Of a DNA stretch of 64,000 bases, positions 1-8,465 are shown in pieces. Each line of letters starts with the position of its first letter. Within the stretch, counting starts at the first letter, position 1. The position numbers and the translations under genes are program-made. The stretch comes from Micromonospora sp. WMMD1128 (GTDB lineage: Bacteria; Actinomycetota; Actinomycetes; Mycobacteriales; Micromonosporaceae), in contig NZ_CP114902.1 of assembly GCF_027497235.1 (NCBI RefSeq), positions 4,862,001 through 4,926,000 of the forward strand, in the 5' to 3' direction. The notes beneath the pieces were generated by a model. It did no database searches and was not told the origin of the DNA. It saw nothing but the letters and a program-made list of their open reading frames with translations.

Positions 1-718
1 GGACGAAGTCCTTGAAGAAGGCGTTGACCCGACCCTCGACGATCTTCGGCAGCGCCGCCGCGGGCTTGTTCTCCTCGCGGGCGGTCTGCTCGGCGATGCG
101 CCGCTCGGACTCGACCGTCTCGGCGGGCACCTCGTCGCGGGTGAGGTACTTCGGCCGCATGGCGGCGATCTGCATGGCCACGCCGCGCGCGTCGGCGTCG
201 GCCGCCTCGTCGGTCTTTCCGGCGTACTGCACCAGCACGCCGACCGCCGGGGGCAGGTCCTGGCTCTTGCGGTGCAGGTAGACCGCGGTGGTGCCGTCGA
301 GCTTGGCGAAGCGGTTGAGCACCAGCTTCTCGCCGATCTTGGCGGACTGCTCCTGGATCAGGTCGGCCACGCTCTTGCCGTCGAGGGTGCTGGCGAGCAG
401 CTCCTCGGCGTTGGCGGCGCCGCTGGTCACGCCGTGCTCGACGAGCTGCTGGGCCAGCGAGATGAAGGCGTCGTTCTTGGCGACGAAGTCGGTCTCGCAG
501 TTGAGCTCGAGGAGCGCCTGGCCGGAGTGGGCGACGAGACCGTTGGCGGCGGTGCGGCCGGCCCGCTTGCCGACGTCCTTGGCGCCCTTGACGCGCAGGA
601 TCTCGACGGCCTTGTCGAAGTCGCCCTCGGCCTCGGTCAGCGCCTTCTTGGAGTCCATCATGCCGGCGCCGGTGAGGTCGCGGAGCTTCTTGACGTCCGC
701 GGCGGTGAAGTTGGACAT
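1..718 (-). CDS. tsf: Elongation factor Ts, 3' end cut by the window
   Basis: Guanine-nucleotide exchange factor that recycles EF-Tu in the cytoplasm. The reverse strand opens with ATG at 718 and reads [20 protein letters not shown], the usual EF-Ts UBA-like N-terminus, followed by the family hallmark ETDFVAKND near residue 82. About 239 residues are present; actinobacterial EF-Ts is about 270-280, so the C-terminus lies off the left edge. It lies 131 nt downstream of rpsB on the same strand, the standard rpsB-tsf arrangement, with a strong hairpin between the two genes. Confidence 0.97.
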   Translation of the reverse strand, partial: MSNFTAADVKKLRDLTGAGMMDSKKALTEAEGDFDKAVEILRVKGAKDVGKRAGRTAANGLVAHSGQALLELNCETDFVAKNDAFISLAQQLVEHGVTSGAANAEELLASTLDGKSVADLIQEQSAKIGEKLVLNRFAKLDGTTAVYLHRKSQDLPPAVGVLVQYAGKTDEAADADARGVAMQIAAMRPKYLTRDEVPAETVESERRIAEQTAREENKPAAALPKIVEGRVNAFFKDFV

Positions 719-805
719 GACTCTCTCTTCGGTGTCTGTGACTACTGCGGTGGGTTGGTCAAGCTGCCGGTTACCCGGAACCGGGCCGGTGTGCCCCGGT
801 GTGTC

Positions 806-843
806 CGCCGTGTCCCGCCGCCCTGCGACGGCGGGACACGGCG
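806..843 (-). terminator. 15-bp perfect hairpin between rpsB and tsf
   Basis: Bases 806-820 pair without mismatch with 829-843 around an 8-nt loop. The structure starts 7 nt past the rpsB stop codon and lies about 90 nt before the tsf start. There is no T tract. It could be a partial terminator or attenuator, or a processing site, that sets the S2 to EF-Ts ratio. The pairing is direct observation; the role is inferred. Confidence 0.7.
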
Positions 844-849
844 CTGCGA

Positions 850-1767
850 TCACTCGGCGGCGGCGGTCGCCGGCTGCTCGTCGGCCTTCTTCGGCTCCTC
901 GGCGGCGGCCGGCTGCTCGGCAGCGGCGGGCTGCGCGGCGGCGGTCGGCTGCGCGGCGGCGGGCTGCTCGTCGGCCTTCTTCGGCTCCTCCAGCAGCTCG
1001 CGCTCCCACTCGGCCAGCGGCTCGTCGGCGCCGACCTGACCCGCCTCGGGCTTCTCGTCGCCGCCCCGGCCACGGCCGGAGCGGGCGATCAGACCGTCGG
1101 CCACGGCCGCGGCGACGACCTTGGTCAGCAACTCGGCCGACCGGATGGCGTCGTCGTTGCCCGGGATCGGGAAGTCGACCTCGTCCGGGTCGCAGTTGGT
1201 GTCGAGCACCGCGATCACTGGGATGCCCAGCTTGCGGGCCTCGTCGACGGCGATGTGCTCCTTCTTGGTGTCGACGATCCAGACCGCGGCCGGGAGCTTC
1301 TGCATGTCCCGCAGGCCACCCAGGGTGCGGGTCAGCTTGATCTTCTCGCGGGAGAGCTGGAGGGTCTCCTTCTTGGTGTAACCGGCGGCGGTGCCGCTCA
1401 GGTCACCGAGGGCCTCAAGCTCCTTCATCCGCTGGAGCCGCTTGTACACGGTCTGGAAGTTGGTCAGCATGCCACCGAGCCAGCGGTGGTTGACGTACGG
1501 CTGGCCGACCCGGGTCGCCTGCTCGGCGATGGCCTCCTGGGCCTGCTTCTTGGTGCCGACGAACAGGATGCTGCCGCCGCCCGCGACGGTGGAGCGGATG
1601 AACTCGTACGCCTTCTCGATGTAGTCGAGGGTCTGGCGCAGGTCGATGATGTAGATACCGTTGCGCTCGGTGAAGATGAAACGCTTCATCTTCGGGTTCC
1701 AGCGCCGGGTCTGGTGCCCGAAGTGCACACCGCTCTCCAGCAGCTGACGCATGGTCACGACGGCCAT
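850..1767 (-). CDS. rpsB: 30S ribosomal protein S2
   Basis: Primary binding protein of the small subunit head, cytoplasmic. It begins [20 protein letters not shown] and continues [12 protein letters not shown], characteristic of S2. At 305 residues it is longer than the usual S2 core of about 230-260. The excess is an Ala/Glu/Pro/Lys tail from about residue 255 carrying two copies of [11 protein letters not shown], encoded by near-identical DNA at about 872-898 and 963-989. Such acidic/alanine tails occur in actinobacterial ribosomal proteins. It is the first gene of the rpsB-tsf operon and has a long leader (about 180 nt if the -10 guess at 1948-1953 is right). Confidence 0.97.
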   Translation of the reverse strand: MAVVTMRQLLESGVHFGHQTRRWNPKMKRFIFTERNGIYIIDLRQTLDYIEKAYEFIRSTVAGGGSILFVGTKKQAQEAIAEQATRVGQPYVNHRWLGGMLTNFQTVYKRLQRMKELEALGDLSGTAAGYTKKETLQLSREKIKLTRTLGGLRDMQKLPAAVWIVDTKKEHIAVDEARKLGIPVIAVLDTNCDPDEVDFPIPGNDDAIRSAELLTKVVAAAVADGLIARSGRGRGGDEKPEAGQVGADEPLAEWERELLEEPKKADEQPAAAQPTAAAQPAAAEQPAAAEEPKKADEQPATAAAE

Positions 1768-2005
1768 GGTGGCTAACTCCTACTGTGTCCCTGGTTGTCC
1801 GTCCAGCCGGCGGCCGGACGCCTGGCGCCCGGTCGTCGGCCAGGGTGGGCCCGGGTGAAGAACCGGGACCAGGGAGGCCGCCGCCCCACGGGAAGACCGT
1901 GGAGAGGGCGCGCGAGGTCGACCGCGCGAGGCGGTCGCCAGTTGTCGAGTGTACGCGCTCTCCCCGCACCCCGGCCCCGGGGTGCGGAGCCCGCCGGGCG
2001 GGCTT
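1768..2005 (-). promoter_or_regulatory. Upstream region of rpsB
   Basis: About 240 nt with no convincing gene. A possible leftward -10 hexamer, TACACT, reads on the reverse strand at 1948-1953. No good -35 is visible, so this is a weak call. It would give a leader of about 175 nt, where S2 autoregulation could act. The rest of the intergenic space (2006-2080) is the palindromic element listed separately. Confidence 0.3.
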
Positions 2006-2080
2006 GATCCACTCCAGCTCGGCGAGGTGGCGGCATCACGGCGGCCCGGATACCACCACCTCGGCGTACCGGCGTGGATC
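2006..2080 (-). repeat. 75-bp imperfect palindrome, copy A
   Basis: The left arm starts GATCCACTCCAGCTCGGCGA and the reverse complement of the right arm starts GATCCACGCCGGTACGCCGA. The arms are about 34 nt with almost no loop. The same element, also 75 bp, recurs at 59070-59144. Each copy starts shortly after a stop codon (14 nt after the gene ending at 2095) in the same orientation to that gene, which suggests a mobile or structural 3'-end element that may terminate transcription. Confidence 0.8.
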
Positions 2081-2094
2081 TTGGGGCGGCGCGG

Positions 2095-3189
2095 TCAGCG
2101 CGCGGCGAGCGCGGCAGCGACGAAGAGCACCAGACCGACGGTCAGGTACGCGGTCGGCGGGCGGAGCCAGCCGCGGCTGCCGTCGGCGAGCGCCAGCCCA
2201 CCGGTACGCAGGCCGTACAGCCCGGCGCCGAAGATCGGCAGCCCGACCACCAGGAACGTGCCCACCACGACGTGCGACGTCGACACCGGGTCCCCGACCA
2301 GCCCGTGCAGCAACACCCGCACCGCCGGCACCTCCAGCACCAGCACCAGGACCGCCAGCAGCACGGCCAGCGCCGGACGCCGGGTCCGGTAGACGCCGTC
2401 ACCGGGCGGCGGGGTGTCCGTCCGGGGCACCACCGCCGGCATCGGGCCGGTCGGCATCTCCAGCGGATTCACCGGCGCGGCCGGATCCGCCGCAGCGGTC
2501 GGACGCTCCCCCACCCGCAACGCGGTGGCCGCGCCGGGATCCGTCCGGCCGCCGACCGAGATCTGCGTCCCGCCCGTCGTGGTGGGCTCCGCCGACCGGC
2601 CGGTGTCCACGATCGGATAGCCGCCCAGCGGGCCGGGACGGGCCGGATCGGTGTTGCCGGCCAGCCCGTCCGCGCCGCGCGCCCCGAGCCCGTACGGGTC
2701 GGCGCCCCCGCCACGGGCGGCCTGGATCGGGTCGGCCAGCGGGTTCGTCGCCCCGCGCGACGCCGTGCCGAGCGCGTCCACGCCGCTGCGGGACAGCGGA
2801 TCCTCACCGCCGGTCGAGCCGGCCGCCTCCCGGGCCGCCCGGCGACCCGCGCGGCCGGGCAGTTCACCGGAGACCTCCGGGTCGTCCGGGCGCTGCGACC
2901 GCCAACCGCTGGTGTCGTCGACGAGCGGATCGGCAGCGGAGTACCCCCCGTAGCGGCTCTCGCCGGTGCGCTGCTCCGGGGTGCGGTAGTCGTCGTCGCG
3001 GTAGCGCGGCTCCCCCGCGGCGCGCCAGTCCGACTCGTACCCGCGGTCGCTCCACCGCGGTTCCTGCTGGTCCTCGGGGTAGCTGCGTCGTCCGTCCACG
3101 ACCGGCACGGTATGCGACCGCCACCAGCCGCGCCATTCGGGCTGGCCGAGGCGTCGCCGCAGCTCATCCCCGCTGCGACCGGTCGCCAT
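2095..3189 (-). CDS. Hypothetical membrane protein with long disordered N-terminus
   Basis: 364 residues starting at ATG 3189. Residues 1 to about 265 are hydrophilic and Pro/Gly/Arg/Asp-rich, probably disordered. The C-terminal 95 residues contain three hydrophobic segments (about 268-292, 302-328 and 340-363) separated by short loops, so the disordered part is probably cytoplasmic. I recognise no enzymatic motif. It is divergent from yraN across 138 nt and tandem with rpsB. Third-position GC is typical of the neighbours. Function unknown. Confidence 0.8.
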   Translation of the reverse strand: MATGRSGDELRRRLGQPEWRGWWRSHTVPVVDGRRSYPEDQQEPRWSDRGYESDWRAAGEPRYRDDDYRTPEQRTGESRYGGYSAADPLVDDTSGWRSQRPDDPEVSGELPGRAGRRAAREAAGSTGGEDPLSRSGVDALGTASRGATNPLADPIQAARGGGADPYGLGARGADGLAGNTDPARPGPLGGYPIVDTGRSAEPTTTGGTQISVGGRTDPGAATALRVGERPTAAADPAAPVNPLEMPTGPMPAVVPRTDTPPPGDGVYRTRRPALAVLLAVLVLVLEVPAVRVLLHGLVGDPVSTSHVVVGTFLVVGLPIFGAGLYGLRTGGLALADGSRGWLRPPTAYLTVGLVLFVAAALAAR

Positions 3190-3327
3190 GCCACCACGGG
3201 GAGTGACCGCGCGGCTTACCTAGCAGAAGTGGCGGGAGATCGTGAGCCCGTCCACAAGCCACCCTCGTCCACAGGCCGGCGGCACGATGCACCCGCCCGG
3301 GTGCCCGCCGGTCGCATCCTGGCCGGC

Positions 3328-3687
3328 ATGACGAACCGGAACCAGGCCGTCGGCGCCTACGGCGAGCGGTGCGCGCTGCGACACCTGATCGAGACCGGCC
3401 TGCGCCCGGTCGCCCGCAACTGGCGCTGCCCCGACGGAGAGATCGACATCATCGCCTGGGAGGGCGAGGTGCTCGCCATCTGCGAGGTCAAGACCCGCCG
3501 CACCGAGCAGTTCGGCTCCCCCGCCGAGGCCGTGGTCCGGGCCAAGGCCCGCCGGCTGCGCGGCCTGGCCGCCCGCTGGCTCGCCGAGACCGGCACCACC
3601 GCCGACGAGGTCCGCTTCGACGTGCTCTCCGTACGGCTGCCGGCCGCCGGCCACGCCCGGGTCGAGCACCTCCGGGGCGCGTTCTGA
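3328..3687 (+). CDS. YraN / UPF0102 family endonuclease-like protein
   Basis: 119 residues. ATG 3328 gives MTNRNQAVGAYGERCALRHL; longer in-frame extension upstream is not supported. The core GEIDIIAWEGEVLAICEVKTR carries the D...E-x-K arrangement of the restriction-endonuclease fold typical of UPF0102. Biological role is unsettled. It is followed after 1 nt by comM and then dprA, a conserved actinobacterial order linked to DNA processing. CATCCT lies 7 nt before the start, a near match to the leaderless pattern seen elsewhere here. Confidence 0.92.
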   Translation: MTNRNQAVGAYGERCALRHLIETGLRPVARNWRCPDGEIDIIAWEGEVLAICEVKTRRTEQFGSPAEAVVRAKARRLRGLAARWLAETGTTADEVRFDVLSVRLPAAGHARVEHLRGAF

Positions 3688-3688
3688 C

Positions 3689-5209
3689 ATGGGCTACGCC
3701 AAGGTGCTCAGCGTCGGCCTGGCCGGCGTGGCCGGGCACGTGGTCGAGGTCGAGGCCGACCTCGCCCCGGGCCTGCCCGCCGTGCTCATCTCCGGCCTGC
3801 CCGACACCGCGCTGCACGAGGCCCGCGACCGGGTCCGCGCCGCCATCGTCAACTCCGGCCAGAAATGGCCCAACCGCCGGATCACCCTCAACCTGCTCCC
3901 CGCCACCCTGCCCAAGTACGGTTCCGCGTTCGACCTGGCCCTCGCCGTGGCGGTTCTCGCCGGCTCCGGCGAGTTGCCGCCGGTCGCCCTCGACGCCACG
4001 GTCATCCTCGGCGAACTCGGCCTCGACGGCGCGGTCCGTCCGGTCCGCGGCACCCTGCCGATGGTCGCCGCCGCCGCCCGGGCCGGATACCCGCGCGTCG
4101 TGGTGCCCGCCGGCAACGCCGCCGAGGCCGCCGTCATCCCCGGCGTACGGGTGCACGCGGTCGACACCCTGCACCGGCTCGTCGCCCACGTCCGCGACGG
4201 CACCCCCCTGCTGACCCCGCCCGAGCCGGCCCCGGTCGCCGTCCCGCCCGGTCCCGACCTCCTCGACGTCGCCGGGCAGCCGCTCGGGCGACGAGCCATC
4301 GAGATCGCCGCCGCCGGCGGTCACCACCTCGCCCTGCTCGGCCCGCCCGGCGCCGGCAAGACGATGCTCGCCGAGCGGTTGCCGTCGATCCTGCCGGAGC
4401 TGGACGACGAGGCGGCCCTGGAAGTGACCGCGTTGCACTCGATCGCCGGGCTGCTGCCACCCGGGGGTGGGCTGCTGCGCCGCCCTCCGTTCCAGGCGCC
4501 GCACCACACCGCCACCGTGCCGGCGCTTGTCGGCGGCGGCTCCGGGCTGGCCCGGCCCGGCGCGGTGTCGCTGGCCCACCGGGGCGTGCTCTTCCTCGAC
4601 GAAGCCCCCGAATACCGCAAGGGCGCGCTGGAGGCGTTGCGCCAGCCGTTGGAGAGCGGAGTGGTCCGCGTCGCCCGCACCCGGGGCGCGACGGAATACC
4701 CGGCCCGTACGCAACTGGTGCTGGCGGCCAACCCCTGTCCCTGCGCGAAGCCGTCCGGGGACACCGACTGCGAGTGCACCCCGCTGGCCAGGCGACGCTA
4801 CCTGGGGCGGCTGTCCGGTCCGCTGCTCGACCGGGTCGACGTGCAGGTCCGACTGCCACCCGTACGCGCGGCGGAGCTGCTGCGGACGGACGCGCCGCAC
4901 GAGTCGTCGGCCGCCGTGGCCGCCCGGGTGGTCGAGGCCCGCCGCGCCGCGGCCGACCGCTGGACGCCCACCGGGCACCGGGTGAACGCCGACGTCCCCG
5001 GCCCCCACCTGCGCCGCCCGCCGTGGCACCTGCCGGCGCGGGTCACCCGGGAGCTGCGCCGCCGCCTGGACACCGGCTCGTTGTCGGCGCGCGGATACGA
5101 CCGGGTCCTCCGGGTCTCGTGGACCATCGCCGACCTCGACGGGCGGGACCGACCGGACGAGCACGACATCGCCGAGGCCATCCAATTGAGGACGGGAGAG
5201 GGCACATGA
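3689..5209 (+). CDS. comM: YifB/ComM family Mg-chelatase-like AAA+ ATPase
   Basis: 506 residues. The N-terminal ChlI-like region is followed by the Walker A GPPGAGKT at about residue 217 and Walker B VLFLDEAPE. A cysteine cluster (NPCPCAKPSGDTDCECTP) and the C-terminal Mg-chelatase region complete the family architecture. In competent bacteria ComM is a hexameric helicase promoting branch migration during transformation; here that role is inferred only from family. The stop overlaps the dprA start (ATGA at 5206-5209), so translation is coupled. Confidence 0.95.
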   Translation: MGYAKVLSVGLAGVAGHVVEVEADLAPGLPAVLISGLPDTALHEARDRVRAAIVNSGQKWPNRRITLNLLPATLPKYGSAFDLALAVAVLAGSGELPPVALDATVILGELGLDGAVRPVRGTLPMVAAAARAGYPRVVVPAGNAAEAAVIPGVRVHAVDTLHRLVAHVRDGTPLLTPPEPAPVAVPPGPDLLDVAGQPLGRRAIEIAAAGGHHLALLGPPGAGKTMLAERLPSILPELDDEAALEVTALHSIAGLLPPGGGLLRRPPFQAPHHTATVPALVGGGSGLARPGAVSLAHRGVLFLDEAPEYRKGALEALRQPLESGVVRVARTRGATEYPARTQLVLAANPCPCAKPSGDTDCECTPLARRRYLGRLSGPLLDRVDVQVRLPPVRAAELLRTDAPHESSAAVAARVVEARRAAADRWTPTGHRVNADVPGPHLRRPPWHLPARVTRELRRRLDTGSLSARGYDRVLRVSWTIADLDGRDRPDEHDIAEAIQLRTGEGT

Positions 5210-6483
5210 ACGAGGGCGACGACCGCAGACTGGCCCGGATCGCGTTGACCTGGCTCGCCGAGCCGGGCACCCGCTCGGTGCACGACCTGGTCAAGCGGCA
5301 CGGCCCGGTGGCCGCGCTCGACCTGCTGCTGTCCGGTGACGCGCCGGACCGGCTGCTCCGGGCGGCCGTGGCGGTCCGGACGGCGGCCGGCGACGCCCAC
5401 GCGGTCGCGGCGGAGGCGCTGGCGCGCGCCGAACGGATCGGGGCGCGGTTGGTCACCCCGGAGGACGACGAGTGGCCGACGCGGGTCGCCGACCTCCGCA
5501 AGCTGCGGCTGCCCGAGGCCACCCGTCGGGTCGATGTGGAGACCGACCCGCCGCTCTGTCTCTGGGTACGCGGCGGCTGGCCGCTCGGCGAGACGCTGGA
5601 GCGTTCGGTGGCCGTGGTCGGCGCCCGGGCGGCCACCCCCTACGGCTCGCACGTCGCCACGGAGCTGGGTTACGGGCTCGCGGATCGGGAGTGGACGGTG
5701 GTGTCCGGCGGGGCGTTCGGCATCGACTCGGCGGCGCACCGCGGGGCGTTGACCGCCGGCGGGCGTACCGTCGCCGTGCTCGCCTGCGGGCTGGACCGCC
5801 CGTACCCGATGGGCAACGCCGCGCTGTTCGACCGGATCGCCGAGACCGGCCTGCTGGTGAGCGAATGGATGCCGGGCGCGGAGCCGCTACGTCCACGGTT
5901 CCTCATCCGCAACCGGGTCATCGCCGCGGCGACCCTGGGCACGGTGCTTGTCGAGGCTGCCGCCCGCAGCGGCGCCACCCAGACCCTCAACCGGGCGCTC
6001 GGTCTCGAGCGTCCGGCGATGGTGGTGCCGGGGCCGGTCACCTCCGCCCTGTCGGTGGGCGGGCACCAGGTGCTCCGCGAGAAACCCGAAACCCGGCTGG
6101 TCGCCAACGTGGCGCACGTCCTGGAGGAGGTGGGCCGGATCGGGTACGACCTGGCACCGCTCGCGCGGGCCCCGCAACGGCCCCGGGACCAGCTCGACGA
6201 TGACGCCGCCCAGGTGCTGGAGGCGATGCCCCGCCGTCGGACGATCGATCTGGAGCACATCGCGGCGCGGGCCGGGGTGGACCTGCGCACCGCGATGCGC
6301 AAGCTGTCCATGCTGGAGGAGTTGGCCCTGGTGGTACGCCGCGACGACGGCTACGCGCTGGCGCCGACCGACGACGCCCACGGCGCTCGCCGGCCGTCCG
6401 ACGCGCGGCACGACACGACCCCGCCGACCGACGCCTCGGCACCGCCGATCGACAACCGGCGTGACGCCGGGGCCGACCGGTGA
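5206..6483 (+). CDS. dprA: DNA-processing protein DprA
   Basis: 425 residues. DprA loads RecA on single-stranded DNA. The Rossmann-like core is clear: VVGARAATPYGSHVATELG, then VVSGGAFGIDSAAHRGAL, then LIRNRVIAAA. A winged-helix-like C-terminal domain (about residues 340-385) precedes a short hydrophilic tail. ATG 5206 is chosen because it overlaps the comM stop by 4 nt; the frame is open further upstream but lies inside comM. Confidence 0.96.
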   Translation: MNEGDDRRLARIALTWLAEPGTRSVHDLVKRHGPVAALDLLLSGDAPDRLLRAAVAVRTAAGDAHAVAAEALARAERIGARLVTPEDDEWPTRVADLRKLRLPEATRRVDVETDPPLCLWVRGGWPLGETLERSVAVVGARAATPYGSHVATELGYGLADREWTVVSGGAFGIDSAAHRGALTAGGRTVAVLACGLDRPYPMGNAALFDRIAETGLLVSEWMPGAEPLRPRFLIRNRVIAAATLGTVLVEAAARSGATQTLNRALGLERPAMVVPGPVTSALSVGGHQVLREKPETRLVANVAHVLEEVGRIGYDLAPLARAPQRPRDQLDDDAAQVLEAMPRRRTIDLEHIAARAGVDLRTAMRKLSMLEELALVVRRDDGYALAPTDDAHGARRPSDARHDTTPPTDASAPPIDNRRDAGADR

Positions 6484-6497
6484 GCGCACCGGTGGGG

Positions 6498-6839
6498 TCA
6501 GTCGCCTTCGAACCGCAGCTCGACGTCGCGGCCCTCCAGGCACCGGTGCGCGAGCCGGGCCAGCCGGCGGATCTGGTCGACCTCGCGCGGCGCCCGGGCC
6601 GCCTCCAGCAGGCAGCGCAGCTCGGTGAGCAGGTGCGGCACCTGCCCGGCGTCCACGGTCAGCTCACCAAGCGGCTCGACGCGGTCCAGCAGCGGCGTAC
6701 GCCCGCCGCCCCGGACCCGCGTGAGCAGGTCGAGCAGCACGTCCTGCCGGTCCGCCACGACCTCGATCGACACGTACGACGGCCCTCGGCGGCCCGCCCC
6801 GGCCCGCACCCGCCGGTAGAGGACGGCATCCACTCCCAC
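6498..6839 (-). CDS. Small conserved hypothetical protein
   Basis: 113 residues starting at GTG 6839 (MGVDAVLYRRVRAG); GTG 6833 is an alternative. It is acidic/leucine-rich with a predicted alpha/beta character and no membrane segment, signal or catalytic motif that I recognise. It converges on dprA with a 14-nt gap and uses the same codon bias as neighbours, so it is probably real. Function unknown. Confidence 0.7.
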   Translation of the reverse strand: MGVDAVLYRRVRAGAGRRGPSYVSIEVVADRQDVLLDLLTRVRGGGRTPLLDRVEPLGELTVDAGQVPHLLTELRCLLEAARAPREVDQIRRLARLAHRCLEGRDVELRFEGD

Positions 6840-6999
6840 GCCCGGTCCCTCCTCGCACCGGCGTCACCGTCGCGGCGACGCCCTGCCCGGCCAAGCCAGC
6901 CCGATCTGACCGGCACCGACCGCTTCGCCACACGAGTTTCCCCTGTCCAGAGCCCTCGGGCCACCCCTCGTTCGGCGTGGGTGGTTGTCTTCCGGATTG

Positions 7000-7039
7000 G
7001 GGTGCGTTTGTTGTCGCCCAGGCAGCAACAAACGCACCC
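7000..7039. terminator. 14-bp perfect stem-loop
   Basis: GGGTGCGTTTGTTG at 7000-7013 pairs exactly with 7026-7039 around a 12-nt loop. It is unusually A/T-rich for this genome. No T tract follows. It lies between the GTG start of the leftward gene at 6839 and the xerC promoter, so it may insulate the two units or be a protein-binding palindrome. Function inferred. Confidence 0.55.
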
Positions 7040-7080
7040 AGACGGCTAAATTCGACGGCGGTCGGCTGACGCTGGCGACC

Positions 7081-7144
7081 GACGGCGGTGGCCAGCGACG
7101 GCGGCGGCCAGCGACGGCGGCGGCCAGCGACGGCGGTGGGCAGT
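7081..7144 (+). repeat. Four tandem copies of a 16-bp unit
   Basis: The unit GACGGCGGYGGCCAGC is repeated at 7081, 7097, 7113 and 7129 (last copy slightly diverged), with looser related sequence on either side. It is non-coding. It looks like a small minisatellite that could vary in copy number between strains. Confidence 0.75.
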
Positions 7145-7325
7145 GACGGCGGCCGGCGGCGGGCAGGGGGCGGTCGCGGGGCACCGCGATCGAGCCGCCG
7201 GATTTTGCCGGCGACACCGCGACTCGCGTGCGACACCATCTGGCCGCCCGGTGCCGAGGGCGGGGCCATCGCGCTGTTTGACGAGCGTGGGCCGGTCGTC
7301 CCGGGGCGGGGGCGGGCTCCGCCCG

Positions 7326-7331
7326 TAGTCT
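7326..7331 (+). promoter_or_regulatory. -10 box (TAGTCT) of a leaderless upstream ORF
   Basis: TAGTCT is followed by a 6-nt spacer and GTG 7338, the same geometry as five other starts in this window. Transcription would begin at or next to the GTG. Confidence 0.5.
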
Positions 7332-7337
7332 GGACCG

Positions 7338-7412
7338 GTGTTCGACCACAGCACCCGACTCCGTCGGCGCGACCACACGCGCCGGGTACGGGCGGAGACC
7401 CCAGATGGGTGA
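7338..7412 (+). CDS. Putative 24-residue Arg-rich upstream ORF coupled to xerC
   Basis: GTG 7338 opens a frame of 24 codons (VFDHSTRLRRRDHTRRVRAE and four more) ending TGA 7410-7412, which overlaps the xerC start at 7405 by 8 nt. Seven or more residues are arginine. A TANNNT box 6 nt upstream implies leaderless translation of this ORF, with xerC translated by reinitiation. It could be a real regulatory leader peptide or chance; no homologue known to me. Confidence 0.4.
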   Translation: MFDHSTRLRRRDHTRRVRAETPDG

Positions 7413-8421
7413 GCGGCGGCGTGGCACGCAGGTCGCGCACCAGGAGTTGCCGACGCCGATGCGCGAGGCGGTGGACGACTTCGCCGACCACCTGTCCCGG
7501 GTGCGCAACCGCTCGGCGCACACCGTCCGGGCGTACGTCACGGACCTCGTCTCCCTGCTGGACCACGCGGTGCGGATGGGCTGCACGGAGCTGGCCGGGT
7601 TGGATCTCGCGGTGCTGCGTAGCTGGCTGGCCAAGCAGCGGACCATGGGGACCGCCCGGACGACCCTGGCCCGGCGCGCCGCCGCCGCCCGCACCTTCAG
7701 TGCCTGGGCGCACCGGGCCGGGCTCCTTCCGGCCGACGTCGCCGCGCCGCTGGCCAGCCCTCGGGCGCGCCGGGAACTGCCCACCGTCCTACGCGCCGAC
7801 CAGGCCGCCGCGCTGATGGACGCCCCGGCGCTCGGCGCCGCCGCCCGGACGCCCGACCTCGCCACCACGGCGCGCGCCGACACGACAACGGACGCCGACA
7901 CGACGACTGACGTAGCCGCGGTCCTGTTACGGGATCGGCTGCTGCTCGAACTGCTCTACGGCACCGGGGTCCGGATCAGCGAGGCGTGCGGCCTGAATGT
8001 CGCGGACGTCGACCAGGGTCGCCGGGTGGTACGCGTGCTGGGCAAGGGCGGGCGGGAGCGCGCGGTGCCGTACGGGGTGCCGGCGCAGCGGGCGCTGGAC
8101 GTGTGGCTGGGCGCGGGCCGGCCCGCTCTGGTGACGCCGGGCTCGGGCGGCGCGTTGCTGCTCGGCACCCGGGGTGGACGGCTCAACCCGACCACCGCGC
8201 GGCGGATCGTGGCCGGCTGGGCCGACGCGGCCGGGGTGCCGCGGGTGACCCCGCACGGGCTGCGCCACTCGGCCGCCACCCACCTGCTCGAAGGCGGCGC
8301 GGACCTGCGCGCCGTGCAGGAGCTGCTCGGGCACTCGTCGCTTGCGAGCACCCAGATCTACACGCACGTCTCGGTCGAGCGGCTGCGGGCGGCCTACCGG
8401 CAGGCGCATCCGCGGGCCTGA
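7405..8421 (+). CDS. xerC: Tyrosine recombinase XerC
   Basis: 338 residues. Site-specific recombinase resolving chromosome dimers at dif with XerD. An N-terminal SAM-like DNA-binding domain (about 20-115) precedes the catalytic domain with R190, K214, H284-x-x-R287, H310 and nucleophile Y319 (LGHSSLASTQIYTHV). A Thr/Asp/Ala-rich stretch at about 152-170 is inserted before the first catalytic Arg, making the protein longer than the usual 300. Nearness to dprA and rpsB is typical of the housekeeping XerC rather than a phage integrase. Confidence 0.93.
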   Translation: MGERRRGTQVAHQELPTPMREAVDDFADHLSRVRNRSAHTVRAYVTDLVSLLDHAVRMGCTELAGLDLAVLRSWLAKQRTMGTARTTLARRAAAARTFSAWAHRAGLLPADVAAPLASPRARRELPTVLRADQAAALMDAPALGAAARTPDLATTARADTTTDADTTTDVAAVLLRDRLLLELLYGTGVRISEACGLNVADVDQGRRVVRVLGKGGRERAVPYGVPAQRALDVWLGAGRPALVTPGSGGALLLGTRGGRLNPTTARRIVAGWADAAGVPRVTPHGLRHSAATHLLEGGADLRAVQELLGHSSLASTQIYTHVSVERLRAAYRQAHPRA

Positions 8422-8453
8422 CCGAAGCGGCGAGGCGATGATCCACGGCGGGC

Positions 8454-8459
8454 TAGGAT
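8454..8459 (+). promoter_or_regulatory. -10 box (TAGGAT) of the 8466 gene, leaderless
   Basis: TAGGAT lies 6 nt upstream of ATG 8466. The spacing puts the transcription start at the start codon, and no Shine-Dalgarno sequence is visible. Confidence 0.6.
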
Positions 8460-8465
8460 CGACGG

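Larger units (their letters stand above)
6840..7325. other. Long intergenic stretch between dprA region and xerC
   Basis: Nearly 500 nt without a convincing gene; long overlapping open frames here are GC artefacts rich in Arg/Pro/Ala. It holds a perfect hairpin (7000-7039), an array of 16-bp repeats (7081-7144) and, at its right end, the promoter of the xerC upstream ORF. Confidence 0.6.

Noticed and set aside
2142..3197. Alternative Arg/Trp- or Pro-rich frames overlapping the 2095-3189 gene
   Set aside because: They lack membrane-protein logic or ribosome sites; the 364-residue frame has clear helices and typical third-position GC.
3865..5205. Upstream in-frame extension of dprA
   Set aside because: It overlaps comM, is Arg/Pro-rich, and the ATGA overlap at 5206 marks the true start.
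6840..7325. Possible CRISPR-like array at 7081-7144
   Set aside because: Units are 16 bp, directly tandem with no spacers, and no cas genes are present.
7405..8421. xerC as a phage or island integrase
   Set aside because: No att repeats, tRNA, excisionase or phage genes are close; it sits near dprA, as housekeeping XerC does.
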